Of a stretch of 8,174 nt of DNA, positions 1 through 7,847 are shown piece after piece. Where the stretch lies: assembly GCA_905373085.1 (NCBI GenBank), contig CAJPRR010000101.1, positions 1-8,174 of the forward strand, in the 5' to 3' direction. Both the position numbers and the translations under genes were made by a program. The notes under the pieces were generated by a model, which saw only the letters and a program-made list of their open reading frames with translations, did not search any database and was not told where the DNA came from. Position 1 is the stretch's first letter, and each line of letters opens with the position of its first letter. The stretch is from an uncultured Selenomonas sp. (GTDB taxonomy: Bacteria; Bacillota; Negativicutes; Selenomonadales; Selenomonadaceae).

Positions 1-161
1 CGTCACTCCCAAGAACCGCGCAAGAATCGTGCGCCGCCCTGACGGTCTTCCACTGTCACCGTCTCGCTGTACGGAAGTTCCTTTTCTTCTTCATCGCATG
101 TTTAGTTTAGCAAAGGATGCGGCGGCTTGTCAATGGAGAGATTTCATCCAATCGTATGCCG
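1..161. other. Left-edge region without a supported gene
   Basis: This stretch follows the ABC operon's last stop codon. I see no intrinsic terminator for the minus strand: the only clear dyad, GACGGT (41-46) with ACCGTC (58-63), has no T run. A minus-strand stretch without stops (3-101) has protein-like composition but no ATG. The operon may continue, or end by another mechanism, beyond the left edge. Confidence 0.5.
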
Positions 162-1931
162 TCAAGGCAAACTGCACGTTCCAACGCCTGTTTCCCCACG
201 CGCCGCCTTCCAGCCGAGCGCCGCCTGCCTCGCACGGATGAAATCGGCGTAGATGCCGCGCTCTTGCAAAAGTTCCTCATGCGTGCCGCGCTGCACAATC
301 CTTCCCTCGGAGACGACGATAATCTGCCGCGCGTTCCGCACGGTATTGAGCCGATGCGCGATCATGATGACCGTCTTGCCTTTCGTCAGCGATTCCATCG
401 CCTTTTGCAGACGGTCTTCGTTCTCGGGATCGACATTCGCCGTCGCCTCGTCGAAAATGATGATCGGCGCGTCTTTCAAGATGGCGCGCGCGATGGAAAT
501 GCGCTGGCGCTCGCCGCCCGAAAGGCTCGCGCCGCCGTCTCCGATCACGGTATCGTAGCCCTCGGGCAGCGCCTCGATGAAGTCGTGGCAGCATGCCTCG
601 CGTGCAGCGGCGACAACTTCCTCGTGCGTTGCCGTCGGCTTGCCGAAGCGGATGTTGTTTTCTACCGTATCGCGGAAAAGATAGACGTTCTGGAAGACGA
701 TGCTGATCTGTCGCATCAAGGATTCGAGCGTATAGTCGCGCACATCATGTCCGCCAACCTTGATGCTGCCGTCCGCCACATCCCAGAAGCGTGCGATGAG
801 ATGGCAGAGCGTCGTCTTGCCCGAGCCGCTCGGGCCGACGATCGCCGTCAAGGCGCGCTCAGGAATCGCCAATGAAACATCATCGAGAATCTTTCGCGTA
901 CCGTAGAAAAAGTCGACGTGTTCGAAGGAAACATCGTGATGCTCCGGCTCGATGTCCGTGCCGCCCGAATCCATCTGCGGCAGATCCGCCGCCCGCTCCG
1001 CCTGCTCGATGGAGCTTGTCACAACGCGCAGGATCATCAGCATGCTTCCCGTAGACTCAATCTGCGAGAAAATCAGAAACGAGAGCACCAGTCCCATGAG
1101 AGCTGTCAGAAGATCCATCGTACCTGCCTCGTAAGAAAACAAGGCGACGAACATGATCAAGACGCTGAAGAGGCGCAGCGTCGTCTCCTGCGCGATAGCG
1201 TACGGCGTGAAGATCCTTTCGATGGCGAGATTCGCCGCACGGCTCTCATCAAGGGCTTCGCGCACGCGTGCATCGCCCTTGCCGCGCAGGTTGAACGCCT
1301 TGATGACGGGCATCCCCTCGATCTGCTCCAGAACCGCCTCGACCAGTTTCGCCTGCGCCTTCTGCCGCTTCGGCGCAAGGCTGCGCGACTTCTTTTCCAC
1401 CGAGGAGGTCACGAGCAAGTAGCAAAAGACGCCGAGAATAAAGAGCACGCCGATGCGCCACTGCCAGAAAAGCAGCATGGGCATGAGGATCAGCGTATTC
1501 AAAAGGCCGCTCAAAAGGGTGACCAAGAGGCGCGGCGCCGTGTTCTCCACATCGTTCAGAACCGTCGTCGCAACACCCGTAAGCTCACCTTCGCTGCTTT
1601 CGTCAAAATAGCCCATGGGAACCGTCTTGAGCTTGTCGCCGATGGCGATGCGCTTTTGTGCCACCATGAAGTAGCCGGCATGGACGCGCTGCAGCTGCGA
1701 AAAATAATGGGCAACCGCCCTGCCTGTCACGCTCAATGCGAGCAGCCCCAGAGAAGAAAGCGCCGCCTCCGCCGTAACCCTTCCTTCGACCAAGGCTCGC
1801 AGGACGATGTAAATCGCCGTGATCTGCAGGATGTGAAAGAGTGCGTAAACAACGCCCAGAGCGAGCGACTTGTTGAGGTTTCCCCGCTCCTTTCCCGCAA
1901 AACGCCAAATCATCTTCAGCGCTTCAAGCAT
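162..1931 (-). CDS. ABC transporter half-unit, permease plus ATPase (second subunit of a heterodimer)
   Basis: A 589-residue membrane-bound ABC half-transporter. The N-terminal half holds about six membrane segments (near residues 22-46, 56-78, 136-157, 160-178, and two between about 255 and 310). The ATPase domain has Walker A GPSGSGKTT (366-374, Lys372), Q-loop Gln414, signature LSGGE (470-474), Walker B IIIFDE with catalytic Glu495, and H-loop His526, all intact. The RFWDV segment after Walker A resembles the YbtQ/IrtB siderophore-transporter group rather than the common RFYDP; this assignment is inference. The start at 1931 overlaps the stop of the upstream partner by 8 nt (ATGCTTGA), indicating translational coupling. 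A start at 1943 (four residues longer) is possible, and the frame stays open further upstream inside the partner gene. Length is normal for a half-transporter. The substrate cannot be read from sequence; drug or lipid export remains possible. Confidence 0.93.
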   Translation of the reverse strand: MLEALKMIWRFAGKERGNLNKSLALGVVYALFHILQITAIYIVLRALVEGRVTAEAALSSLGLLALSVTGRAVAHYFSQLQRVHAGYFMVAQKRIAIGDKLKTVPMGYFDESSEGELTGVATTVLNDVENTAPRLLVTLLSGLLNTLILMPMLLFWQWRIGVLFILGVFCYLLVTSSVEKKSRSLAPKRQKAQAKLVEAVLEQIEGMPVIKAFNLRGKGDARVREALDESRAANLAIERIFTPYAIAQETTLRLFSVLIMFVALFSYEAGTMDLLTALMGLVLSFLIFSQIESTGSMLMILRVVTSSIEQAERAADLPQMDSGGTDIEPEHHDVSFEHVDFFYGTRKILDDVSLAIPERALTAIVGPSGSGKTTLCHLIARFWDVADGSIKVGGHDVRDYTLESLMRQISIVFQNVYLFRDTVENNIRFGKPTATHEEVVAAAREACCHDFIEALPEGYDTVIGDGGASLSGGERQRISIARAILKDAPIIIFDEATANVDPENEDRLQKAMESLTKGKTVIMIAHRLNTVRNARQIIVVSEGRIVQRGTHEELLQERGIYADFIRARQAALGWKAARGETGVGTCSLP

Positions 1932-3672
1932 GGCAATCACCATCCTTTGCCCCCACATGCGCGTGCCACATCGCGCGATACGCTGCGCTCTTTTCAAGCA
2001 GCTCCTCGTGCGTGCCGCTCGCCGCAACCATGCCCGCCTCTATGAGGAAGATCTTGTCGGCGTCCGTAATCGTCGAGAGCCGATGCGCGATGATGATGAC
2101 CGTCTTCCCTGCGATGAGGCGTGCGACCGCCCGCTGCAGGACCGCCTCGTTCTCAGGATCGACATAGGCCGTCGCCTCGTCGAGCACGACGATCGGCGCA
2201 TCCTTCAAGACGGCGCGCGCGATGGCGATGCGCTGACGCTCGCCGCCCGATACATGACTGCCGCCCGTGCCGACGCGCGTGTCATAACCATGCGCAAGCC
2301 GCAGGATGAAGTCCTCGCATCCCGCGGCTCGCGCGGCGCGCTCGACCTCCTCGTCGAAGGCCTGCGGCCTGCCCATGCGAATGTTCTCACGAATGCTGTC
2401 GTCGAAGAGATAGGCGTCCTGTGCAACGAAGGAAACGAGATCGTAGAGCTGCGCGAGCGGAATATCCGTACTCTCCCTGCCGCCGATCTTCAAGCTGCCC
2501 GAATCTATATCCCAATAGCCGGCAATCAGGCGTGCAAGCGTCGTCTTGCCGCTGCCGCTCTGTCCGACGAATGCGTTCAAGGTATGCGGTGCAAGCGCAA
2601 GGCTCACGCCGTGCAGCACTTCCTTGCCGTCTTGGTAGGAAAAGCGCACATCCGTAAGCTTGATGCCCGCATCGAGAAGCTCGACATCCGATGTGCCATG
2701 ATGCTGTTCCTGTGCCCTCAGCAGCTTGTCAGCGGAAGCGACGACCGTACCGACCTGCGACACCGTGTCAATGAACCCCATGGCCTCGATCAACGGCCCT
2801 GCAACCCCCAGAGAAAGGATCACCGCCGTCACGAACACCTCCATGCTCATGCAGCCCTGCATGTAAAGAAGCCAGCCGCCGGGCAAAACCGTCAGAAGCG
2901 TCGTCGGCGCGATCGCCATCGCCAAGGAGATGGGAAATTGGCAGTCCTTCATCCACTGATAGAAATACGCGGCGTTCGCCGCGATGCTGCGCGAGAACTT
3001 CTCATAGGACGCCGCGCCCTGGTTGAACGCCTTGATGACCTCGATGCCGCCGATGTACTCGACGATAGCGGCGTTCATCGTCTCCGTCGCCGCCACCGAC
3101 GCCTCGAAGCGTTCCTTGTAATCGCGCATGGCGAAGCTCAGGCAAAAAAGCCCGACGGGGATGGAAACGATTGCCAGGAGCGCCATGCGCCAATCAAGCA
3201 CAAGCAGATAGCAGAAGATGCAGAAAGGGCCGACGAGATTCGCCGTCAGCTCGGGCAGAAGATGCGCGAGCGTGCGCTCCGTACTCTCCACTTGGTCAAC
3301 GATGATGTGCTTGACCTCGCCGACAGGCAGATCCGTGACCGTGCCGAGCGGCAGCTTCGGCAGCTTCTGCAGGATCTTCCAGCGAACTTCACGCAGGACG
3401 GAGAACGCCGCCTTATGCGAGACGGAAAGCGCGTACGCATAGAGAACGCTGCGCAGCAAGTAGCCGACGAACGCGGCGAAGCACAACAGAAAAACCTCAT
3501 CCCGCTGCAGGCCACGTCCTGCCAGAAGCGCCGCGAGGAGTGACGATACGACAAAATACGGCACAAGCCCGCAGAGCACTGCCGTAACAGAAAGAAAAAT
3601 GGAGAAGATAAGCCTGCCATGCTCCTCTTCATCGAGTTCCCACAGACGCAGCAAAGCGCCTTTCGCATCCAT
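1924..3672 (-). CDS. ABC transporter half-unit, permease plus ATPase (first subunit of a heterodimer)
   Basis: A 582-residue half-transporter, first gene of a two-gene operon. Hydrophobic segments lie near residues 21-48, 60-82, 140-160, 163-182, and two between about 245 and 300. The ATPase domain has Walker A GQSGSGKTT (370-378, Lys376), Q-loop Gln418, a signature reading VSGGE (474-478), Walker B IVVLDE with Glu499, and H-loop His530. Both subunits therefore keep a catalytic Glu and a switch His, so neither composite ATP site looks degenerate. The AGYWD stretch after Walker A recalls the YbtP/IrtA group, but the extra N-terminal siderophore-interacting domain of mycobacterial IrtA is absent. 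The start is fixed by an AGGAGG at 3680-3685, seven bases before the ATG. The gene has its own promoter upstream and is separated from the oxidoreductase gene by a terminator. An iron/siderophore role is inference. Confidence 0.94.
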   Translation of the reverse strand: MDAKGALLRLWELDEEEHGRLIFSIFLSVTAVLCGLVPYFVVSSLLAALLAGRGLQRDEVFLLCFAAFVGYLLRSVLYAYALSVSHKAAFSVLREVRWKILQKLPKLPLGTVTDLPVGEVKHIIVDQVESTERTLAHLLPELTANLVGPFCIFCYLLVLDWRMALLAIVSIPVGLFCLSFAMRDYKERFEASVAATETMNAAIVEYIGGIEVIKAFNQGAASYEKFSRSIAANAAYFYQWMKDCQFPISLAMAIAPTTLLTVLPGGWLLYMQGCMSMEVFVTAVILSLGVAGPLIEAMGFIDTVSQVGTVVASADKLLRAQEQHHGTSDVELLDAGIKLTDVRFSYQDGKEVLHGVSLALAPHTLNAFVGQSGSGKTTLARLIAGYWDIDSGSLKIGGRESTDIPLAQLYDLVSFVAQDAYLFDDSIRENIRMGRPQAFDEEVERAARAAGCEDFILRLAHGYDTRVGTGGSHVSGGERQRIAIARAVLKDAPIVVLDEATAYVDPENEAVLQRAVARLIAGKTVIIIAHRLSTITDADKIFLIEAGMVAASGTHEELLEKSAAYRAMWHAHVGAKDGDCHA

Positions 3673-3679
3673 GTACGCA

Positions 3680-3685
3680 CCTCCT
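3680..3685 (-). promoter_or_regulatory. Ribosome binding site of the first ABC gene
   Basis: Minus-strand AGGAGG, seven bases before the ATG at 3672. This full-length Shine-Dalgarno match decides the start codon of the operon's first gene. Confidence 0.9.
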
Positions 3686-3699
3686 CAATGTCTTCCGGC

Positions 3700-3720
3700 T
3701 GAATTTCATTATGAGTTCAT
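3700..3720. promoter_or_regulatory. Dyad and direct repeats in the ABC operon leader
   Basis: TTCAT occurs at 3705-3709 and 3716-3720, 11 nt apart, close to one helical turn. An ATGA lies between them at 3711-3714, and TGAA at 3700-3703 is complementary to TTCA at 3716-3719. This could be an operator or a small leader fold ahead of the ribosome binding site. No regulator can be named. Confidence 0.2.
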
Positions 3721-3749
3721 AAAATTTTTAAATACTGATATATAGAAGC

Positions 3750-3761
3750 ATTATCAATAAT
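3750..3761 (-). promoter_or_regulatory. Possible Fur-like operator near the ABC operon start site
   Basis: Minus-strand ATTAT-TG-ATAAT, an inverted repeat containing TGATAAT, a perfect half of the 7-1-7 Fur motif. The other half is poor. Over the classical 19-bp Fur box I count 12 matches by eye. It lies just downstream of the predicted start site, where a bound repressor would block transcription. AT-rich DNA produces such matches by chance, so this is a weak call. Confidence 0.25.
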
Positions 3762-3771
3762 ATTTTATACA

Positions 3772-3800
3772 GTTATATCATACTTCGTGCTGCAATTCAA
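3772..3800 (-). promoter_or_regulatory. Promoter of the ABC transporter operon (extended -10)
   Basis: On the minus strand, TTGAAT (3800-3795), a 17-nt spacer, then TATAAC (3777-3772) preceded by TGA, which gives an extended -10 (TGnTATAAC). Transcription would start near 3765 and leave a leader of about 93 nt. It lies in an AT-rich spacer, about 56 nt beyond the terminator of the oxidoreductase gene, so the operon should be transcribed independently. Confidence 0.65.
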
Positions 3801-3855
3801 GAATAAAGTTTTTATTGACGCCTTTCTGCGAGGCAAAAAGCATCCGTCAAATTGC

Positions 3856-3898
3856 AAAAAAGGGCTGCCGCACAAATTGTGCGGCAGCCCCCTTTTTT
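3856..3898 (-). terminator. Strong intrinsic terminator of the oxidoreductase gene
   Basis: Arms at 3862-3875 and 3877-3890 are perfectly complementary over 14 positions around one central base. In practice this is a stem of about 12 bp with a 5-nt loop. On the minus strand a run of six T (3861-3856) follows the stem. On the plus strand a run of six T (3893-3898) also follows closely, so it could work in both directions. It begins about 20 nt after the oxidoreductase stop codon. Confidence 0.95.
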
Positions 3899-3917
3899 CT
3901 TTGCAGCGAACCTCGCC

Positions 3918-6900
3918 TTACTTGCCGGCGAGCTTCTTGTAGCCTGCGAGCCTCATCTTGGCGTCGTTCTCCGTCTTCTCGAAGAGTGCGTCGGCGGCCT
4001 CGGGGAAGCTGCGCTTCAAGGAAGCGTAGCGGACTTCGCCCTGCAGGAATTCCTGGAACTTGCCGAAATCCGGCTCCTTCGAGTCGAGCGTGAACGGATT
4101 CTTGTCCGTGCCGACGAGCGTCGGGTTGAAGCGGTAGTTCGCCCAGTAGCCGCAGGCGTTGGCACGCTTGCCCTCTTCCTGGCTGCAGCCCATGCCGATG
4201 CGGATGCCGTGGTTGATGCACGGCGCATAAGCGATGATGAGCGAAGGCCCATGGTAAGCCTCGGCTTCCTTGATCGCCTTCAAGACCTGGTTGTGGTCGG
4301 CGCCCATGTTGACCTGCGCGACGTAGACGTAGCCGTAGGACATCGCCATCATGCCGAGATCCTTCTTCTTCGTCTTCTTGCCCGTCGCGGCGAACTCTGC
4401 AATCGCAGCCGCCGGCGTGGACTTCGAAGCCTGGCCGCCCGTGTTGGAGTAGACCTCCGTATCGAACACGAAGACGTTGACGTCCTCGCCCGAAGCAAGC
4501 ACATGGTCGACGCCGCCGTAGCCGATATCGTAAGCCCAGCCGTCGCCGCCGAAGATCCACTGCGAGCGCTTCACGAAGTAGTCACGCGCATCGTAGATCT
4601 TGTTCAGAAGCTCGTCCGCGCCCTTCTCCTTTTCGAGAAGCTCCGTCAGCTTGTCGGCACGGTCGCGCGTGCCCTCTCCCTCGGCCATGTTGTCCTTCCA
4701 GTCCTTCAAAGCAGCCTGGAGATCGGCGCTGCCCTTGCCGTCCGCAAGCGCCGCATCGACATCCGCCGCAATGCGGTCGCGGATCGCACGAACGCCGAGG
4801 AACATGCCGAGGCCGAACTCCGCATTGTCTTCGAAGAGGGAGTTCGCCCAAGCCGGACCGTAGCCCTTCTCGTTCTTCGTGTACGGCATCGCCGGTGCGC
4901 TGCCGCCCCAGATCGACGAGCAGCCCGTAGCGTTCGAGATCATCATGCGGTCGCCGAAGAGCTGCGTGATGAGCTTCGCGTACGGCGTCTCGCCGCAGCC
5001 CGCGCAAGCGCCCGAGAATTCGAGCAGCGGCTTCTCGAACTGCGAGCCGATGACCGTGTCCTTCTTCATCGGATTCTTCTTCGTCGCGACCTTCGTCGTG
5101 TCAACCGCATAGTCGAAGTAAACCTGCTTCGCCTTGAGGTCATCGTCGAGCGGCTTCATGTCGAGCGCCTTCGCCGGGCAGACCTGCGCACAGTTGCCGC
5201 AGCCGAGGCAGTCCATCGTGGAGACGGCAATCGTGAAGTTGTAGTCCTTGACCGTCCTGACCTTTTTCCAAGGGAAGCCCTCCGGCGCCGCATCCTTCTC
5301 GGCGTCCGTCGTGAGAATCGGGCGGATCGTCGCATGCGGGCAGACGTAGGAGCACTGGTTGCAGCCGATGCACTTCTCCGTGTTCCAGACGGGAACATTG
5401 ATCGCCGTGCCGCGCTTCTCGTAAGCCGCGCCGCCGACGGGGAACGTGCCGTCGACCATTTCCTCAGCGAACTGCGAGACCTTGAGGCGATCGCCTTCCT
5501 GACGGTTCATGACGTTCTGAACGTCCGTGATGAACGCCGGAATCTCATGCGCCTCTTCCTTCTCATCCTCGGCGTTCGCCCAGTCCGCAGGCACATTGAC
5601 GCGATGCAGAGCCTCGATGCCCTTGTCGATGGCGCCGTTGTTCATATCGACGATATTCTGACCCTTGCTGCCATAAGAGGCGACGACAGCATCCTTCAGG
5701 TACTTGACAGCCGTATCGATCGGAATGATGTTCGCGAGCTTGAAGAACGCGGACTGCATGACCATGTTGAAGCGGCCGCCGAGGCCAAGCTCCTTGGCGA
5801 TTTCGACGGCATTGACCGTGTAGAACTCGATGTCGTTCTTCGCGATGTAGCGCTTCATGTAGGCGGGCAAGTGCTTCGAGAGATCCGCCTCGTTCCAGAC
5901 CGTGTTGAGCAGGAACTTGCCGCCGCGCTTGAGACCCGCGAGGAGATCGTACTTCGTCACGTACGACTGCTGCGAACACGAGATGAAATTCGCGTTGTGG
6001 ATGAGATACGGCGAATTGATCGGAGACTTGCCGAAGCGCAGATGCGACATCGTGATGCCGCCCGACTTCTTCGAGTCATAGGCGAAGTACGCCTGCGCGT
6101 ACATGTCGGTCTTGTCGCCGATGATCTTGATGGCGCTCTTGTTCGCGCCGACTGTGCCGTCCGAGCCGAGACCCCAGAACTTGCAGGCCGTCGTGCCTTC
6201 CGGCGTGAGGTCGACGTCCTCGGGATATTCGGCGAGCGACGTATGCGTGACATCGTCGTCGATAGCGATCGTGAAGCCGTGCTTCGGATCGTCCTTCTTG
6301 AGTTCCTCGTAGACCGAAAGGATGTGGTCGGGCGTCGTGTCCTTGCCGCCGAGACCGTAGCGGCCGCCGACGATGACAGGATTCATGCCGGAGCTGTAGA
6401 ACGCCGCCTTGACATCGAGGTAGAGCGGCTCGCCGATCGCGCCCGGCTCCTTCGTGCGGTCGAGGACGGCGATCTTCTTGACCGTCTTCGGCAGGTACTT
6501 GAAGAAGTGCTCAAGCGAGAACGGGCGATAGAGATGCACGGAAAGAAGGCCGACCTTTTCACCCTTGGAATTGAGATAATCCACGGCTTCGCCGGCTGTC
6601 TGACAGATGGAGCCCATGGCGATGATGATGCGCTCGGCATCCTTCGCGCCATGATAGTCGAAGAGGTGGTGCTCGCGGCCCGTGATCTTCGCGAGATCCG
6701 CCATAGCTTCCTCTACAAGCTCAGGCAGCGCCTCGTAATACTTGTTGGCGGCTTCCTGCGACTGGAAGTAGATGTCCGGGTTCTGCGCCGTGCCGCGGAT
6801 GACCGGGTGGTTCGGGTTCAGCGCACGCGCACGGAACGCATTCAAGGCGTCCTGGTCAACGAGTTTCGCAAGATCGGCGAAGTCGATGACCTCGATCTTC

Positions 6901-7442
6901 TGAATCTCGTGCGACGTGCGGAAGCCGTCGAAGAAGTTGATGAAAGGCACGCGGCCCTTGATGGCGACGAGATGCGCGACAGCAGCGAGATCCATGACCT
7001 CCTGCACGCTCGCCTCACACAGCATCGCACAGCCCGTCTGACGCGCTGCCATGACATCGCGCTGATCGCCGAAAATATTGAGGGAGGAAGTCGCCAGAGC
7101 ACGGGCGCTCACATGGAAGACGCCGGGAAGAAGCTCGCCGGCAATCTTGTAGAGGTTCGGGATCATCAGCAGGAAGCCCTGCGAAGCCGTGTACGTCGTC
7201 GTCAGAGCGCCGGCCTGCAGCGAGCCGTGCACGGCGCCCGCCGCGCCTGCCTCGGACTGCATCTCGATGACGCGCACCTTCTGACCGAAGATGTTCTTCG
7301 TACCCTTCGCCGCCAAGGCGTCGACATGCTCCGCCATCGGCGAGGACGGCGTGATCGGGTAGATGGCGGCAACATCGGTGAATGCGTAGGAAATATATCC
7401 CGCAGCCGTGTTGCCATCCATGGTCTTCATTTTTTTGCTCAT
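3918..7442 (-). CDS. nifJ: Pyruvate:ferredoxin (flavodoxin) oxidoreductase, single-chain type
   Basis: Cytoplasmic enzyme that oxidises pyruvate with CoA to acetyl-CoA and CO2, passing electrons to ferredoxin or flavodoxin. At 1174 residues it is the full homodimeric type. Residues known from the Desulfovibrio africanus structure are present: Thr31 in YPITPSSP, Glu64 in EMQSEAG, Arg114 in HVSAR. Two ferredoxin-type 4Fe-4S motifs lie at Cys691/694/697/701 and Cys745/748/751/755. The proximal cluster ligands are Cys813, Cys816, Cys841 and, most likely, Cys1075 in the segment YAPCINHG. The thiamine diphosphate motif runs from GDGW (966-969) to SNTGGQ (999-1004). There is no long C-terminal protective extension like that of D. 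africanus, so oxygen sensitivity is likely (inference). The start at 7442 follows AGGGGAG by 11 nt and gives the standard N-terminus; an in-frame ATG at 7529 would lie upstream of the predicted promoter's -10 box and is rejected. Confidence 0.98.
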   Translation of the reverse strand: MSKKMKTMDGNTAAGYISYAFTDVAAIYPITPSSPMAEHVDALAAKGTKNIFGQKVRVIEMQSEAGAAGAVHGSLQAGALTTTYTASQGFLLMIPNLYKIAGELLPGVFHVSARALATSSLNIFGDQRDVMAARQTGCAMLCEASVQEVMDLAAVAHLVAIKGRVPFINFFDGFRTSHEIQKIEVIDFADLAKLVDQDALNAFRARALNPNHPVIRGTAQNPDIYFQSQEAANKYYEALPELVEEAMADLAKITGREHHLFDYHGAKDAERIIIAMGSICQTAGEAVDYLNSKGEKVGLLSVHLYRPFSLEHFFKYLPKTVKKIAVLDRTKEPGAIGEPLYLDVKAAFYSSGMNPVIVGGRYGLGGKDTTPDHILSVYEELKKDDPKHGFTIAIDDDVTHTSLAEYPEDVDLTPEGTTACKFWGLGSDGTVGANKSAIKIIGDKTDMYAQAYFAYDSKKSGGITMSHLRFGKSPINSPYLIHNANFISCSQQSYVTKYDLLAGLKRGGKFLLNTVWNEADLSKHLPAYMKRYIAKNDIEFYTVNAVEIAKELGLGGRFNMVMQSAFFKLANIIPIDTAVKYLKDAVVASYGSKGQNIVDMNNGAIDKGIEALHRVNVPADWANAEDEKEEAHEIPAFITDVQNVMNRQEGDRLKVSQFAEEMVDGTFPVGGAAYEKRGTAINVPVWNTEKCIGCNQCSYVCPHATIRPILTTDAEKDAAPEGFPWKKVRTVKDYNFTIAVSTMDCLGCGNCAQVCPAKALDMKPLDDDLKAKQVYFDYAVDTTKVATKKNPMKKDTVIGSQFEKPLLEFSGACAGCGETPYAKLITQLFGDRMMISNATGCSSIWGGSAPAMPYTKNEKGYGPAWANSLFEDNAEFGLGMFLGVRAIRDRIAADVDAALADGKGSADLQAALKDWKDNMAEGEGTRDRADKLTELLEKEKGADELLNKIYDARDYFVKRSQWIFGGDGWAYDIGYGGVDHVLASGEDVNVFVFDTEVYSNTGGQASKSTPAAAIAEFAATGKKTKKKDLGMMAMSYGYVYVAQVNMGADHNQVLKAIKEAEAYHGPSLIIAYAPCINHGIRIGMGCSQEEGKRANACGYWANYRFNPTLVGTDKNPFTLDSKEPDFGKFQEFLQGEVRYASLKRSFPEAADALFEKTENDAKMRLAGYKKLAGK

Positions 7443-7455
7443 GTTTTGAATTGCT

Positions 7456-7463
7456 CCCCTCTT
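7456..7463 (-). promoter_or_regulatory. Ribosome binding site of the oxidoreductase gene
   Basis: Minus-strand GAGGGGAG, followed by 12 or fewer bases before the ATG at 7442. The spacing is somewhat long, but it is the only good Shine-Dalgarno match here and supports the start at 7442. Confidence 0.65.
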
Positions 7464-7480
7464 TATAAAAAGATACAAAA

Positions 7481-7502
7481 CACATAAATGTGGGTAATAC
7501 CC
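7481..7502. promoter_or_regulatory. Two adjoining small palindromes in the oxidoreductase leader
   Basis: CACAT-AA-ATGTG at 7481-7492 adjoins GGGTA-A-TACCC at 7492-7502. The second sits at the predicted start site near 7505. Their position suggests an operator. Neither matches the Rex, Fnr or CcpA consensus well, so no regulator is proposed. Confidence 0.3.
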
Positions 7503-7512
7503 GCTATGACCT

Positions 7513-7541
7513 ATTATACACCGAACCATGCCTGTTGTAAA
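7513..7541 (-). promoter_or_regulatory. Sigma-70 promoter of the oxidoreductase gene
   Basis: On the minus strand, TTTACA (7541-7536), a 17-nt spacer, then a perfect TATAAT (7518-7513). Transcription would start near 7505, giving a leader of about 63 nt. This near-consensus promoter fits a highly expressed central-metabolism gene. Confidence 0.85.
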
Positions 7542-7591
7542 TAAACAGCATGAGGAACAATTCGGAAAAATAGCGGAAAATCATCGTTTCA

Positions 7592-7635
7592 AGTCTGCGC
7601 CTTCGGCTTGACTTCTTGGACTTTCATAGTAAACT
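7592..7635 (+). repeat. Degenerate leading copy of the 105-bp repeat (partial)
   Basis: This segment matches the middle of the repeat unit, from AGTCTGCG to AGTAAACT, essentially base for base with units 2 and 3. It lacks the left arm of hairpin I, and hairpin II is absent. It keeps the inner AGTC/GACT stem, extended to AAGTC/GACTT, and the GCC/GGC tip. It shows the subtype B body, outside the regular 105-bp spacing. Confidence 0.85.
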
Positions 7636-7638
7636 TTC

Positions 7639-7736
7639 AGGACATATATTCAGCCGTCACACAGAGCGGCATGATTTGCTTTTTCGCCCGTTTCTCGCAA
7701 CAGTTCCATTAAAGAGGCACGCTGTACATATGTCCT
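7639..7736. repeat. 98-bp segment bounded by imperfect terminal inverted repeats
   Basis: AGGACATAT at 7639-7647 is matched by its complement ATATGTCCT at 7728-7736. The match extends inward to 15 positions with two mismatches. The segment takes the place hairpin II has in regular repeat units. It also holds a smaller GCCG/CGGC inverted pair near 7653-7670. I see no target-site duplication or protein gene. It could be a small non-autonomous insertion or a diverged, longer version of hairpin II. Confidence 0.5.
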
Positions 7737-7742
7737 CACGCC

Positions 7743-7847
7743 TTACAGAAGCCTGGCCAATCGGTCTGCGCCTTCGGCTTGACCTCTTGGGGCTTCATAG
7801 TAAACTACACGCATAAACGTCCACTTCGTGGACATTGTGCGCCGCCC
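7743..7847 (+). repeat. Repeat unit 1 (subtype A)
   Basis: Hairpin I: GAAGCC (7748-7753) pairs with GGCTTC (7791-7796), CCAA (7757-7760) with TTGG (7787-7790), and GGTC (7763-7766) with GACC (7781-7784). Hairpin II: CGCATAA (7810-7816) pairs with TTGTGCG (7835-7841) through one U-G pair; inside it GTCCAC pairs with GTGGAC around a TTC loop. Confidence 0.85.

Noticed and set aside
41..63. Dyad GACGGT/ACCGTC as terminator of the ABC operon
   Set aside because: The stem is only 6 bp with an 11-nt loop, and no T run follows on either strand.
3..101. Minus-strand stretch of about 31 codons with protein-like composition after the ABC operon
   Set aside because: It lies between a TAA and a TGA in frame and has no ATG, only internal GTG codons, with no clear ribosome binding site. 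It could be a gene remnant, but the evidence is too thin for a pseudogene call.
3852..7487. Very long plus-strand open frame antisense to the oxidoreductase gene
   Set aside because: It mirrors a perfectly conserved enzyme gene. Its product is a monotonous Arg/Leu/Val/Asp-rich chain without domains, as expected from the complement of a strongly codon-biased GC-rich gene. Plus-strand open frames at 117-875, 918-2045 and 1870-3543 have the same origin opposite the ABC genes.
7481..7492. Rex or Fnr binding site upstream of the oxidoreductase gene
   Set aside because: CACATAAATGTG lacks the TTGTG-N8-CACAA or TTGAT-N4-ATCAA arrangement, so no named regulator is supported.
7616..7816. 66-codon plus-strand frame across the leading repeats
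   Set aside because: It crosses unrelated repeat and inverted-repeat sequence, has no good ribosome binding site, and is interrupted in the next repeat units by TAA/TAG codons.
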